From assembly GCA_030490835.1 (NCBI GenBank), contig CM059971.1:72992224-73056223 (forward strand): 64,000 nt of DNA. Reading direction: 5' to 3'. The DNA comes from Annona cherimola (Eukaryota; Streptophyta; Magnoliopsida; Magnoliales; Annonaceae). Positions 1 to 10,877 of the stretch are shown in pieces. The position numbers were made by a program, and so were the translations under genes. Under the pieces are notes generated by a model, which worked only from the letters and a program-made list of their open reading frames with translations, was not told the DNA's origin and ran no database searches. Positions within the stretch are counted from its first letter, which is position 1, and the number at the start of each line of letters is the position of its first letter.

Positions 1-363
1 GCGGCACCACTGCACCGGAACAGCGGTACATTTGCTCATTTGGACTTCACATATATTAAAATACAATGAAACTTTATATAAATATTTATTCATATATAAA
101 TTTTATAGCAAATAGTTTATATGTTGAAAAAACTACTTTAAAATTGTTATTTACAATAAACTATTTTATTACATTGAATTTGCCTCATTTTCAGATGGAG
201 TCCATACACATACCAATTATGATAAAAATTGATATGGTAATAGAATACATTATTCTAAATATAATGGGCAGAGTAGATTTTACTTTGATCATCACGTGGG
301 GCCCATTTCAGCGTCACTGCACCGTAATTTACAGTGCAATGACGCTGCACCTGAATACTTCTG
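1..363. repeat. Foldback MITE, superfamily G, left end near or outside window
   Basis: Related along its length to the elements at 1377-1746 and 45360-46280: the shared core includes the words GTTGAAAAAACTACTTTAAA and CTATTTTATTACATTGA. The right end (about 311-352) carries a palindromic cap, CAGCGTCACTGCACC...GTGCAATGACGCTG, followed by a TA-rich tract. The left end has a different short inverted motif (CACTGCACCGG). It is non-coding; open frames across it are chance. Confidence 0.7.
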
Positions 364-403
364 ATATATATGTATGTATATATATGGGTTCTATTTCTAT
401 ATA

Positions 404-930
404 ATTGGGTTACGTAAAAGTGGACCCATGTAACCCCTTTAAAATATATAATTTTGATCTTTGATGAAAAATCTAATATATTCATTATATTTAACATCAT
501 TTGTTTATCTAAGGGATCAAATTTCATAGTAATCAATTATGTTTATGAACCACATTTGTTAGAAAATGTATATATTCATGTGTAAATAATGAAAAATGCT
601 AAAATATCAATTTTAAAGTAGTATTTTTGATATCTAAACCGTCCAAAATATCATTTCTATGTGAATACATGATTCTATAAAGTATTATTACATTCAAATA
701 CATGTGTAAATAGATCTAAGCATTTTTCATAATTTACATATGAATATATATATATATTTTTTAAACCAATGTGGCCCTTAAACATATTTGATTGAGATGA
801 AACTTAGTCTCCTAGACAAAAAATGATGTTAAATACAATGAATGGATTGGATGTTCCATTGAGGATTAAAATCTTAAATTTTAAAAGAATTACATGAGTC
901 CGCTTCTATGTACGAGACCATGTGTGTGTA
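404..930. repeat. Foldback MITE, type H (G-related core, different ends)
   Basis: Begins with the small hairpin GGGTTAC...GTAACCC (405-436) and ends near a degenerate inverse copy (about 888-920). Related elements lie at 39964-40445 and 63335-63775. The middle (about 600-660, reverse orientation) contains a TCTAAACCGTC word also found in superfamily G, so core and ends are combined differently in the two groups. Boundaries are approximate. Confidence 0.6.
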
Positions 931-940
931 TATATATATA

Positions 941-1358
941 GAGGGATGATTTTTTCAGGCCGGCCGCACGGCACTGCTCCGTGCGTCCGGCCTGAAAACC
1001 AATTTTTTTTTATTTTTTTTTTGATTTTTTTTCATGGGTAAGTAAATCTAGGTGTATTAAATCTATAAAACAAGTTTTACCATTTTTGGATGTTTTTAAG
1101 TATTTTTTTTTTATTTTTAAACACGGTGGCAGTTTCGTAATTTTGGGATTTCAGAAAATTACGAAAATGCCACTGTGTTTAAAAATCCAAAAAAAATACT
1201 TAAAAACATCCAAAAATGGTAAAACTTGTTTTATAGATTTAATACACCTAGATTTACTTACCCATGAAAAAAAATCAAAAAAAAAATAAAAAAAAATAGG
1301 TTTTTAGGCCGGACGCACGGAGCTGCTCCGTGCGGCCGGCCTAAAAGGATCATCATCC
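941..1358. repeat. Foldback MITE F1 with GGCCGG-type caps
   Basis: Almost the whole segment folds back on itself. The outer ends read GAGGGATGATT and ATCATCC. Just inside each end is a self-complementary cap (CAGGCCGG...CCGTGCG...CCGGCCTG). Inside that, the arms run through a core with TAAATCTAGGTGTATT, AAGTTTTACCATTTTTGGA and TAAACACGGTGGCA, repeated in inverse order. It sits in (TA)n, so a target duplication cannot be told from the microsatellite. Core and outer ends match other F elements of the window; the cap does not. Confidence 0.8.
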
Positions 1359-1376
1359 ATATATATATATATATAT

Positions 1377-1746
1377 GGGAAATGATCCAGTGCATGCGAC
1401 TGCACCGTGCAGTCCATGCACTGTGGGCCCCACCTGATCATTTCCCATAAATCCACCCCACCCATTGTATTTAGAATTGTTCACTTTATTACCATACCAA
1501 TTTTCATCCAAATCCAACATGTGTGTAGTCTCCATCTTAAAATGGTGCAAAATCAACGTAATAAAATAGTTTAATGTAAATATCAAGTTCAAAGTGGTTT
1601 TTTCAACATCTAAACCGTCTAAAGTATGATTTATATATGGATAAATGAGTATATCAAGTTTCATTACAATCTAATATGTGTGGGTCCATTTTACAGCGGG
1701 CTGCACCGTAATTACGGTGCAGTACGACTGCACAGTATTGGTTCCC
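1377..1746 (-). repeat. Foldback MITE, superfamily G, inserted in (TA)n
   Basis: Runs from GGGAAATGATC to GGTTCCC and is flanked on both sides by (TA)n. The left cap is the palindrome CAGTGCATGCGACTGCAC...GTCCATGCACTG; the right cap is a different palindrome built on CTGCACCGTAATTACGGTGC. The body is nearly identical to the right arm at 45937-46270, with only a few substitutions seen, so this family moved recently. Rice Micron is a known MITE that targets (TA)n; homology to it is not claimed. Confidence 0.75.
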
Positions 1747-2236
1747 ATATATATATATATATATATTCTATCAAACTTTGGAAACCTGCTAAAATCTTGG
1801 CAAGCTATGAAGCCCGGAAAAAGCTGGTGCTTAATAAAGTTAAGAGTAAGTAACATTGCATCCCAATTTGATCTTGATGGCACTATAACCATAAAATGCA
1901 AAAGATATAAAAAATGAGCTCGGATTCAATGTTTTCGGAAATGCCGAAGCTGAGTGCAATGGCCTACATCTGACCGTTCGATTCTAATCTATGCAAATGT
2001 TTATTTTTCATTTTTCATATACTTTTTTTTACGTATAAACCCTTTATAATATTCATCCAATTATATTTATAAATATAATGCCCAAAATCAAAAATTTTGC
2101 AAACGTCTATATATTTTTTATTTTCAAATCTAACGACTTTGCTATTTACCCTAAAATAATGTTTACGTATTTATAAGGTGTAAAATTTCAATTAAAATGA
2201 TGTTTGGTGAATTTACCTAGTCTAGATGTAAAAAAT

Positions 2237-2712
2237 AGAATTTTTGAAAATATGTTTACAAGGTTTGACCAATGTTACATTTATGTCCCTAAGTTTGCTG
2301 AAATTATAAATATGCCTACAATAATCGCATAAAATTACAAACATGTTTCTTTCATTAGGACACCATTAAAATTTTATATAAAATGATGACAATGCCCTTT
2401 AAGTCAAGTGATATACTAGCAATTTTTGCAAATATTGTAACCATATTAACCAAAAATATAAAATAATAATATATGTAAAAATGTATAAAATCATAAAATA
2501 GTAAATATGTATATAATATTTAAAAATTTACAAGTATATCACTTAGCTTAAGGGGCATTATTTTCATTTTAAAGAAATTATAATAGTGCCTTAATAGAAG
2601 GGACACAATTGCAATTTCATGTAAATTTTATGGGCATATTTGTAATTTCAGCAAACTAAGGGACATAGATACAATATTAGTCAAACCTTTTATGTATATT
2701 TGCAAAAATCTA
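2237..2712. repeat. Foldback MITE, Mutator-like
   Basis: Long terminal inverted repeats (AAGGTTTGAC.AAT, TATGTCCCTAAGTTTGCTGAAAT and their inverse copies) flank an AT-rich middle. The 9-bp flanks are GTAAAAAAT (2228-2236) and TTAAAAAAT (2713-2721), a one-mismatch target duplication. The homologous sequence near 56255-56290 runs through without it. Confidence 0.7.
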
Positions 2713-3045
2713 TTAAAAAATTTAATTTTGAAAAACAACCATTTTCACGGACTTGGATCAGACAGAGCATTACATAATAGAATTAGAAAAATTTTAACTA
2801 TGAATAATATATACGAATTTTTTAATTTTACTTAAAACAAAGACCAAGTGGCAGCGTAGCACAATTGACCCAAAGATCAATAAAAGGACAAGGAAATTTA
2901 TAAGGACATGCTAGGATGCAAGTGCAACCACAACCATAGTGAAATCAAATTCAACGTATCATGCTATTTAAAATAATTTTTATTACGTTGTCGAAATTTA
3001 TCTCGATTAAATTGGGGGGGTGCACAAATTTGCTTAAAATATTTA

Positions 3046-3432
3046 GGGTAAATTTCATATATACCCACAGTTTCATCGATATTGCAAATATACCCACGTA
3101 GTTTCACAAATTGCATATTACCCCTATATAGTTTCTCTGAAATTGCGTATTACCCTCACGCCGTTAATCGCCGTTAATATCTGCCGTTATATTTTCAAAA
3201 ATGACGAAAATGCCCTCATCTTTATGGGGTGATATGCAATTTTGTGAAACTATGAATGATGGCATTTTCGTCATTTTTCAAAAATATAACTGCAGATATT
3301 AACAGCAGTTAACGGCGTGGGGTAATATGCAATTTTCGGTGAAACTATGTGGGGGTAATATGCAATTTGTGAAACTATGTGGGTATATCTGCAATATCGA
3401 TGAAACTATGTGGGTATATATGAAATTTACCC
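3046..3432. repeat. Foldback MITE with perfect 9-bp target duplication
   Basis: A near-complete inverted repeat from GGGTAAATTTCATATATACCC-type left end to its inverse, 387 bp, with GCCGTTAA words near the centre. Flanked by AAATATTTA at 3037-3045 and 3433-3441. The paralogous stretch at 56861-56869 carries a single AAATATTTA and no element, which fixes both boundaries. A 9-bp duplication with long inverted repeats is the pattern of Mutator-like MITEs. Confidence 0.9.
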
Positions 3433-3446
3433 AAATATTTATAATC

Positions 3447-4680
3447 GAGATCTGATCTTTTGCGACCGGTTGCAACAGACCACCGTCGTTGACTAGTCTC
3501 TATGTCGATTATCATGTTTGAGAATATGGGCGATTTATCAACCGCTTGATTAAATTCTGAAAAGCTGCTGAGGAGTTCTTGTGCACAGGTCCTTGTCAAA
3601 CTTAAAAAATACAAACAAGCACTCTATCTCTCAGTAAGAGCCTCGCTGGACATGCCAGAAAAGAAAACAGAATAGAGCAGAGCATCAAAGTTGAGGGAAG
3701 AATGCCATAATGGCAATGACAGTATCAATCTCAATGAGGGCGGTACACTGTACATCCGATCTAGATGTTTTAAGGTTTTGAGTTGGAAATCAACATCATT
3801 GGTAATAAAGGCGAGGATGGCTTTTTGGCATGCTAGAACTTGATTCTCCAGGGAGAAAGAAGCCATCGTCCGATTTCTTTTGCTTGGGATCGAAGATTAA
3901 GACTTTCACCATTAGAGACAAAGAGGCGTTGGGGTCTCGGACAAGGAAGACAAAATTGAAAAAAAAAAAAAAAAAAAAAAAAAGCATTTTGGAAGAGAGG
4001 ACGTTGTTGCAAGTTGGAACTAATGTATGAGGCATCTCCATATTTAATTTTTTAAATTGCAAATTGGTGGATGGAACTAAACACTTGTTCGTTTTTCGGT
4101 TACCGTTTGCGTGTACTCAACATGTAGGTTTTGGTCGATTGGTACGCCCAAGTGTTAGGATTTCTATTAATTCTTGATCGTGCTCAACGCATAATTTTTT
4201 ATTTGTTGATAATAAATGTTAATTCTGGAAGAACAAAATATCATGATCTTAATGATAATCAAATCACCGTTCCATATTTAGAACATCAAAAATGTAATAA
4301 ACTTTAGACAGAATTAACGAAGATGGCAATGAAAACATGGTTGCATCGAATAAGGCTTTTCTCTGCTTCTCTTCGTCTTCTTCTCTTGCCTCGAAGAAGA
4401 AGTAAAAGTAGGGTCGAAGCCCATTCCACTTCCACTCGAGGATTTGGCAATCCATCTTTGGTTGCATTAGCAACTGTGTTTTCCTCGGATTCTGCTCTCC
4501 CCCTTACCAATTTGTTGCTGAGCCTTGTCAGGAGTAGGAGAGAAAAAAGAGTAAATTGGGGATATTTGGAAAGACGAGAAGATTGAAGGGGAACTGAGAC
4601 CAATCCAAGGTCCAACGACAGTGAGACATCTTTGTAATCCCATTTTCGTCGCTTGCATTGCATGCCTGCTTGCATTTTTT
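3447..4680. other. Unassigned stretch with weak gene-like remnants
   Basis: Starts with GAGATCTGATC...GCGACCGGTTGC, resembling the left terminus of the F element at 58788. On the minus strand are short open frames at 3624-3866 (80 aa, starting MASFSLENQVLACQKAIL) and 4467-4658, with GC content above the surroundings, suggesting a decayed or captured gene fragment. I recognise no domain or splice pattern. A 23-nt poly-A run lies near 3959-3983. A transposon-captured fragment and chance frames are both possible. Confidence 0.25.
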
Positions 4681-4699
4681 TTTGACCGCTAATGGTGCT

Positions 4700-6124
4700 C
4701 TGGCGTTTTTTCCACAGGACCGTCTTTCAGTCCAATTTTTTTTTATATTTACACATCGTTGGACCTCTATTCGGTTCAACGAGAGTAGTGCACTTGTCCC
4801 CCATGGCAGCATGCAAACTCATTCGTTCATCATTCGTTTTTTTTTTTTAAAACGAAAAAGATATATGCATGTAGTTAAATTTTGTTTATTTAAAAAAAAT
4901 TTCTAAAGATATTCTTCATACTCTAACCATCTATATTTTAGAACGGCTTAAATTAGTCGTTCACCTTAAGTGTCGTATCAATATGATTAATTAGGTTAAG
5001 ATATAAATATTCAAAACTAATTCATGAAATTCATTTAGTTTTCGTTGTTTAAAATTTTTCTAAACATAATTTTTATGATCTAATTCATTCATAATGTAGA
5101 GTATGTTAAAATACACATACCCATGAGATTCCATGTAAAACGGTCTTATATATATATTAAAATATAATTTAATAACTACTTAACTAGAAAAACTACAAAA
5201 ATACCGAACGTAAATTGCATGCCTAACTGGACGTCCACACATGGCTTGGAAATTCCGACACGTTTTTTTAATGTAAACTAATTATATTTATTTAAGCATT
5301 TTATTCAATTATTTTTCATAATCTAATCCACCTAGATTAAATAGTATATTAATTATTACTACTTCATGAATTGTTATATCAATCAGAATTATACATTTTA
5401 AGATTTAGGGAAAATGAATTTAAGCCACTAATTAGAACCTCTAATTGGTATAAATTTTTCAATTCATTTTTTAAATTTTTTTCCAAAAGGTCCGTGAATT
5501 TAAATAGTTTCATTTGGTGCATTTCAGAATTTCCAAATTCATTCTCAAAAAATTTATAAAATTTCATTTCATACTTTGCCTTTCTAAAATTATATTTTAC
5601 CTCTTTTTGTCAATAGTGTATCATATATTTGTGTGTGTATATATATATATATATATGTAATAAACTGTATAGTATTATAACAAAGATTAAAGATATATAT
5701 TATTAATTTTATTTACTTATTTATTATTTTTGAAATTTTGCGAATCTATGCTCAATGATTACTGTTATTATTACTATTATTATATTATGTATTACTTAAT
5801 TCATTTGTAATACCTTATTAAGATATTTATATTCATATTTTCACATATAAATATTTTTCCTAATCATGCATTTGAATTAAAATTTCTAATCGAGGATTAA
5901 TTTACCTAGTTCTAAGCCACTATCACAAAAACAATAAGGCACTAAGGTCACGTTTTACTTATTTAGACAGTTTGTGAAGTTCTTTTCCTTTAAACCAGAC
6001 TGAGTATAAATGAATCCAACTGGTCACCGGTTTCCAATAAAACTGGTTGAATTAGCTGTTCTAATCTATTTTTGACAAACTTCTAACAACTTTTAACCAT
6101 ATTTAACCAAATTTAACTCTTTGT
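4700..6124. other. AT-rich intergenic DNA, nothing recognised
   Basis: Very AT-rich sequence with T-runs and a (TA)n stretch near 5638-5656. No convincing open frame, RNA gene or paired terminal repeats were seen. It ends where the LINE 3' end begins. Confidence 0.5.
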
Positions 6125-7667
6125 TATGAGAAAAATTCCTATCATTTGATCCATAGATAAAAAGTCTTTACATAGTATAGAAGCCAAAAAATGAGGCGGG
6201 TCACCCCACCAAATTTTACAATAATTGAAGTCACTTGATGCAAATTCTGCTGATGAGTGGGCTTCTGTGTTGCTAGTCCTCTTAATGTAGTTGAAAGAAA
6301 CGTTTGGTCTGCATGAGGTTAGCCTTTGATCTCATGAAAAATAGAGCTAACTAGAGAACAAATGTGGCGATATTTCTTCAAAAATTCAATCAAAAGTAGG
6401 GAGTCGCTCTTGATAATTACCTGTTTTACCTTCATTTTTATGCCCCATTTGACGCTAAACAGAACAACCATAGCTTCCACCTCTAAAGGGCTATTAGCCT
6501 CTGAGATTTTCCAAGTTTTTGTGGCCATAAACCTTCCTTCCAAATTTGGTCATCTGCATTTAGTTTTACATGTCCAGCCCTTGGTTTCATCCATCTGGAT
6601 ACAAGTTGGTGCTCAAAGGGGAAGTGATACTCTATTTGATTCGCCAGCTAGAGAGTTTCCTAGAAATTTCTGCTCCAATGCATGGTGTTGGTGAGGTCTG
6701 GATTGGCCCCTTCCTCACGCAATTTGTTTCTTAGGAACCAGAGGTGCCGGCAGCGAAGGATGAAGATTTCTAGCCTCAACCCTATTCCTCTTGGACGCCA
6801 ACCTTTTGAAAATGCACTTGATAGCATCTCTTAGGGTCCAAATATCTTTATCTGCTATCAAAAGTCTTCTTTGGTTGGCCACATTCACACCGAAAATGAA
6901 CAAGTGTCGAGCATCCTCCCTACCCGATTTGCAGAAAGTGCATTCTAAACTGAGAAGGATTCCTCTTCTTTGGAGGTTGTTTTTGTAGGAATGGCATTTT
7001 GGAAGAGTTTCTAGCCGAAAATTTTAACCTTTTGGGGTAGTTTGCATATCCAAATTGCTCTGCAAATGTTTCTGTCTCCCACAACCCTCCTTCGGGTAGT
7101 TTCTTCTCTTTCACCTGCAACACAAAAAGGGTTAGTGATGATGAATTGGTAGACCGACTTCACTCTTAAAACCCCGTCAGGTTCAGCCTCCCAGAACCAT
7201 CGGTCTTTAGCCTATGGGGATTGACTTGTGATATTCTTTATTTGCTCCCAACCATCAAGACCAGCAACATTAACGATTTTTTCGCTGTTCTAGTCTCCAG
7301 TATCCGCCAGCAAGAAAGAGATAACTGTCTCCTCATCTGTGAGATTTTTGGGTAGTGGTCCAACTTTCCAAATCTTCTCTTTTGTCCATCTGTCTTTGAA
7401 GAAAGATACACTATTGCCATTTTCAATCTCCCATTTTCCCTTTCTCTAATGATATCTCCGGCCTCGAGGATATATTTCCAAGTGTATGAGTCCATATTCT
7501 TTACCTTACACCGCTAGATGCCACACCCCTGTAGATATTTGGTATTTAGGATCACACTGCATAAAGATTGAGGCCTTGAGATGATCCACCAGCCCTACTT
7601 TGCTAACATTGCAAAATCGAAAGCATGAATTTTCCTAAATCCCGTACTTGCACACGTTTTGGGTAGC
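6125..7667 (-). pseudogene. LINE (L1-type) ORF2, 3' part: zinc-binding region and RNase H
   Basis: Degraded minus-strand coding sequence of a plant L1-type LINE. Reading down the minus strand from 7667: a GFRKIHAFDFAMLAKQGWW segment just past the reverse transcriptase, then a zf-RVT-like region (about 6920-7125, with KLPEGGLW). Next comes an RNase H-like domain (about 6319-6640, KLNADDQ, then VEAMVVLFSVKWG and VIIKSDSLL), ending with IKRTSNTEAHS and IWWGDPPHFLAS at about 6130-6280. Frames change repeatedly and stops occur, so it is dead. It is plausibly the continuation of the LINE at 25641-32900, but about 80-100 residues between the two pieces are missing. Confidence 0.75.
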
Positions 7668-8519
7668 TGATGCTAACCAAGTGCTTATCGTTAAGAGCAC
7701 TAATTACAAATTTAATTAACATAATTGAAACACATTAAAGCTAATACTATATGGGAGATAACATAGAATAATAGTGAATCGGTCTAATCCACAAATAGGT
7801 AATAAGGTTTCGAATTGTTTGAGACCGATATGTTTTAAAAGAGATGAGAGAGAAGAGAGAAAAAAAAGCGAGAGAACAGAGAAGAAATTAGAAAGAGAGA
7901 GAGATGGAGGAAAGGAAGAGAGAAAATAGAAGAGTTAGAGAGAGAAGAGAAGAAAGTAGAGAGAAAGAGGGAGAAAAACAAGAAAAGAGAGGGAAGAGAG
8001 AGGAGGAAGAGAAGGAAAAAAGAGAATAAATTACAATTAGTTAACAACTAAATGAAATCTACTCTAAGAAAATAATTAAAAACTATAGAACTTAAATTAT
8101 AAAATAAGAAAGAAAATACTTTAAATCTAATCTAAAATTACGAAACAGAAAATAAAGTATTAAATAAACTAGTAAATCTAATCTAAAAATTAAAGCTGCA
8201 AAATTAACATCTACACAACACTGAAAATAAACTACAAATCAAAAATAAAATTTTATATCACCCAGATATGAAGAGCAAATCTCTATCTCATGAGAATTTT
8301 ATTACTTAACATCGCCCACTTGACTGCTAGGTCTCACAAGGAGTGGATCCCACCCAAGGGAGTGAGCTTTTTCGTGTCCAAGTGGTAGAGGGCCCATGCC
8401 TTTATGTTTGCGGGGCACCCCTTGGGATGACTATGGAATCGATGTGGGATTCTTGCTGCCTGCGTCTACAGTTCATCTGCTCATCTTGACATTGCCTCTC
8501 TTGCCACCATTGTCATTCC
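7668..8519 (-). mobile_element. LTR-X fragment, minus orientation
   Basis: On the minus strand this is the 3' two-thirds or so of an LTR: CCCTTGGGTGGGATCCACTCC, a long polypyrimidine tract (CTCTCT runs, plus 7850-8020), and CTCTTAACGATAAGCACTTGG ending in GCATCA at 7668. It resembles 24993-25640 and more distantly the full LTR at 26102-28801. Its 3' terminus abuts LINE coding sequence directly, with no primer-binding site. Confidence 0.7.
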
Positions 8520-8851
8520 TGTTAGATCTTGTAAAGTTGCCTAATATAATATATAATCCTAGATTCTGCTTAAATTTGGTAGCTTAGCATATTTTGAAAT
8601 ATGAAAATTTCTTTAGTGGTTGATTCTCTTTCTATTTGAGCATGATGGGAAGGCTTTGTAAAAGTAGGGGAGTCTAGGTCCCTTCTACAGACAATTTGTT
8701 ACACTCGTAGTTGCTCATCGACTGCCGGTATTAATGGAAGAAAATGTTGTAGGAGAAGACTTTGCACTCAGTAAGATTGTTCCTGTCATTTCACGTGGAA
8801 TCTGTGGCATCGACGGATTCAGGTACACTTCCACATTACCCGATTCCAACA
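8520..8851 (+). mobile_element. Ty1/copia 5' LTR (probable)
   Basis: Candidate LTR from TGTTAGATC to CCAACA, 332 bp, ending two bases before a primer-binding site. Length and TG...CA ends fit copia. The 3' LTR is missing, so the left boundary rests only on the TG dinucleotide and on the end of LTR-X homology. Confidence 0.5.
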
Positions 8852-8853
8852 TG

Positions 8854-8865
8854 TGGTATCAAAGC
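8854..8865 (+). promoter_or_regulatory. Copia primer-binding site, initiator tRNA-Met
   Basis: TGGTATCAAAGC differs at one base from TGGTATCAGAGC, the usual complement of the 3' end of plant initiator tRNA-Met. It is placed directly after the LTR end. Confidence 0.7.
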
Positions 8866-10877
8866 CCATGTTACGATTTTGGGTATAATAGCTTTCATTC
8901 ATAATTTTGATGAAAATTTTGTAATAAATATTTGCCTGCAAAATTTATATTTTATTATATAGAATTGGTAATCTGTTCTGATAGTGATAACAAATTTTAT
9001 GGGATGTTAATTTTTTTTTATTTTCATCATTACCATGGATTATAGCTGCATATATACATTTTAAAATCTATGCCGATGTTTTGAATTATATATGTAAATA
9101 TATGCAAATTCTAACAAATATTACTATTTATGGAAGTATGGTTATGGTAATTGTTACATGCCTTTCTTAATTTTATTTTATTTTTTCGCTAGCATGGATA
9201 TTAAGGACTATCTAGATTAGCGGAATATGCCATGAATTTTTTTATTTTATTAGCAAAGGATAGAAAATCAAGATGATTGCAGTGGTTTTAATCTTGAATT
9301 AATTCATGTCCAACCACACTTCTATAAAACCGAATTTTGATTTGCTTGGGAATGTGCATGACATGTTTTATTTATCAATTAGACTAATGATTGTTTGAAT
9401 CTTGAATTCAACTATTTACGTAGTCATGCCTTCCAATAATTGTAATTATTCTACACAAATAGATTTTTATGAAACCATCTAAACCGAATGACATGCTTAT
9501 ATTAATTTCCATGTCCATAAATTATAACCATAAAAGAAAATTTCATACAAGTTCTAGAGTTACATTAAGATCTACCTTGCCACCTAAGGTCAGTGGTCAA
9601 TTTTGGCATGTGTTTAGGTTTTATTCTATTTTATACTTATATGTCAATTTGTTGTCTATGTCCACATAATTATTTTGAACAAATTATTAAATTTTGTGGC
9701 ATGAATAGATGTATATTACTGAATCTAGATTTCATGCTTTAACTGTGATTTCTTTATTTCCATTATATGCCATTACCATGATTAGAAATATGCTTGGTAT
9801 GCATCATATAGGAAATTATATTTTCTATTAATATACCTTCATATTCATCCTAGTGTGACAGTGACTATTAATAGATTTAAAATAAAGGGAAAAAAACTTC
9901 ATCAATGGCAAATAAAGCAGCATGCAATATATAAATAATTATATAAGTTATGATTATTAAATTTTATGGTAAGATTGTATTCTATGGTATAACTGGAGGT
10001 TGGTGTCTAGGCAAAAGGTATTGAATGAGATCATACGGTTATTTAATTAGGTCCCTGCTATGCAGGGGGAGCCTCCCACGCCCCACCTTACTTACCTGGC
10101 TGACCCAACGAAATACTATAGAATTTAATCTCATTTAATAAATTTAATAATCATTATTATTGAATTATTCATATGTATATTACACTCCATAATTTAGTAG
10201 GAGTTCACAAGTTGGTTAGTTATATATATTAGAAAACTAATAACTTAGTGTTTTCTATTAAAATAAAATTAACCTATTATTGTGTAAATTTCATCAGCAT
10301 TCACAATTGAACATATGTTATTATTATTGTTTTCAATTCATGTGTAAAGAATGTTGATTTTGTAAAATTATTAGGTAATTTATATTTAATAATTTATGAA
10401 TAATTTGGTATTACTAGTTAACTCCAAAGGGTCTAAAATGCTTCATTTTCAAAATTATTAAATAATAGAGAAAATATTTTGGTTTATTTTTTCTCATGAT
10501 AGAAATTGCATTATAGTTAATTTAAGCAATTTATGTTTAATAAATATTGACTACCCATATATTTTTAGTTAAACCCAAAGAGTCTAAAATATTCAATTAA
10601 TCAAATTTATTAAACAGTGGGAGAACATTATGATATATTTTCTCTCATATAAGAAATTGCATTAAAAAATATTGAAATATAGTTCTGCCCAAAGGTGACT
10701 ATAATTCAATTTTGTCAATAACTAATTAGAATTACTTAAACAAGATAATTTCAAGCCCAAAGGTGGAAATATCTTTAACTTTATGTATTATTAATTAATT
10801 ATTGAATATTATGGTTCTTCATGACAAAATTGTAAAATCATGCATTATGTTTTGTGTGACATTTATAAAATTTAGCT
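8866..10877 (+). other. Copia long untranslated leader
   Basis: About 2 kb of AT-rich non-coding sequence between primer-binding site and gag, longer than is typical for copia. It contains the hairpin CCCTGC-TAT-GCAGGG (about 10052-10068) followed by a C-rich stretch. It also has repeated modules: 10423-10520 and 10572-10670 match over roughly 97 bp (CAAAGRGTCTAAAAT...GAAATTGCATTA), and CCCAAAGGTG recurs near 10688 and 10757. Confidence 0.5.

Larger units (their letters stand above)
1755..3450. repeat. Segmental repeat matching the 3' flank of the P450 genes
   Basis: Shares long diverged stretches with 55390-56875 and, more briefly, 35640-36250. Landmarks in common are AAGCCCGSAAAAAGCTGG, CTTGATGGCACTATAA, GCCGAAGCTGAGTGCAA, CAAGTGGCAGCGT and GATGCAAGTGCAACCAC. 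In the two other locations this sequence lies just downstream of a CYP72A gene (left of exon 5). Here no P450 exon follows. Two MITEs (2237-2712 and 3046-3432) interrupt this copy and are absent from the 55-57 kb copy. Confidence 0.75.

Noticed and set aside
7835..8047. Leu/Phe/Ser-rich frames at 7835-8047, 25372-25641 and 28494-28745
   Set aside because: They are translations of the LTR-X polypyrimidine tract.
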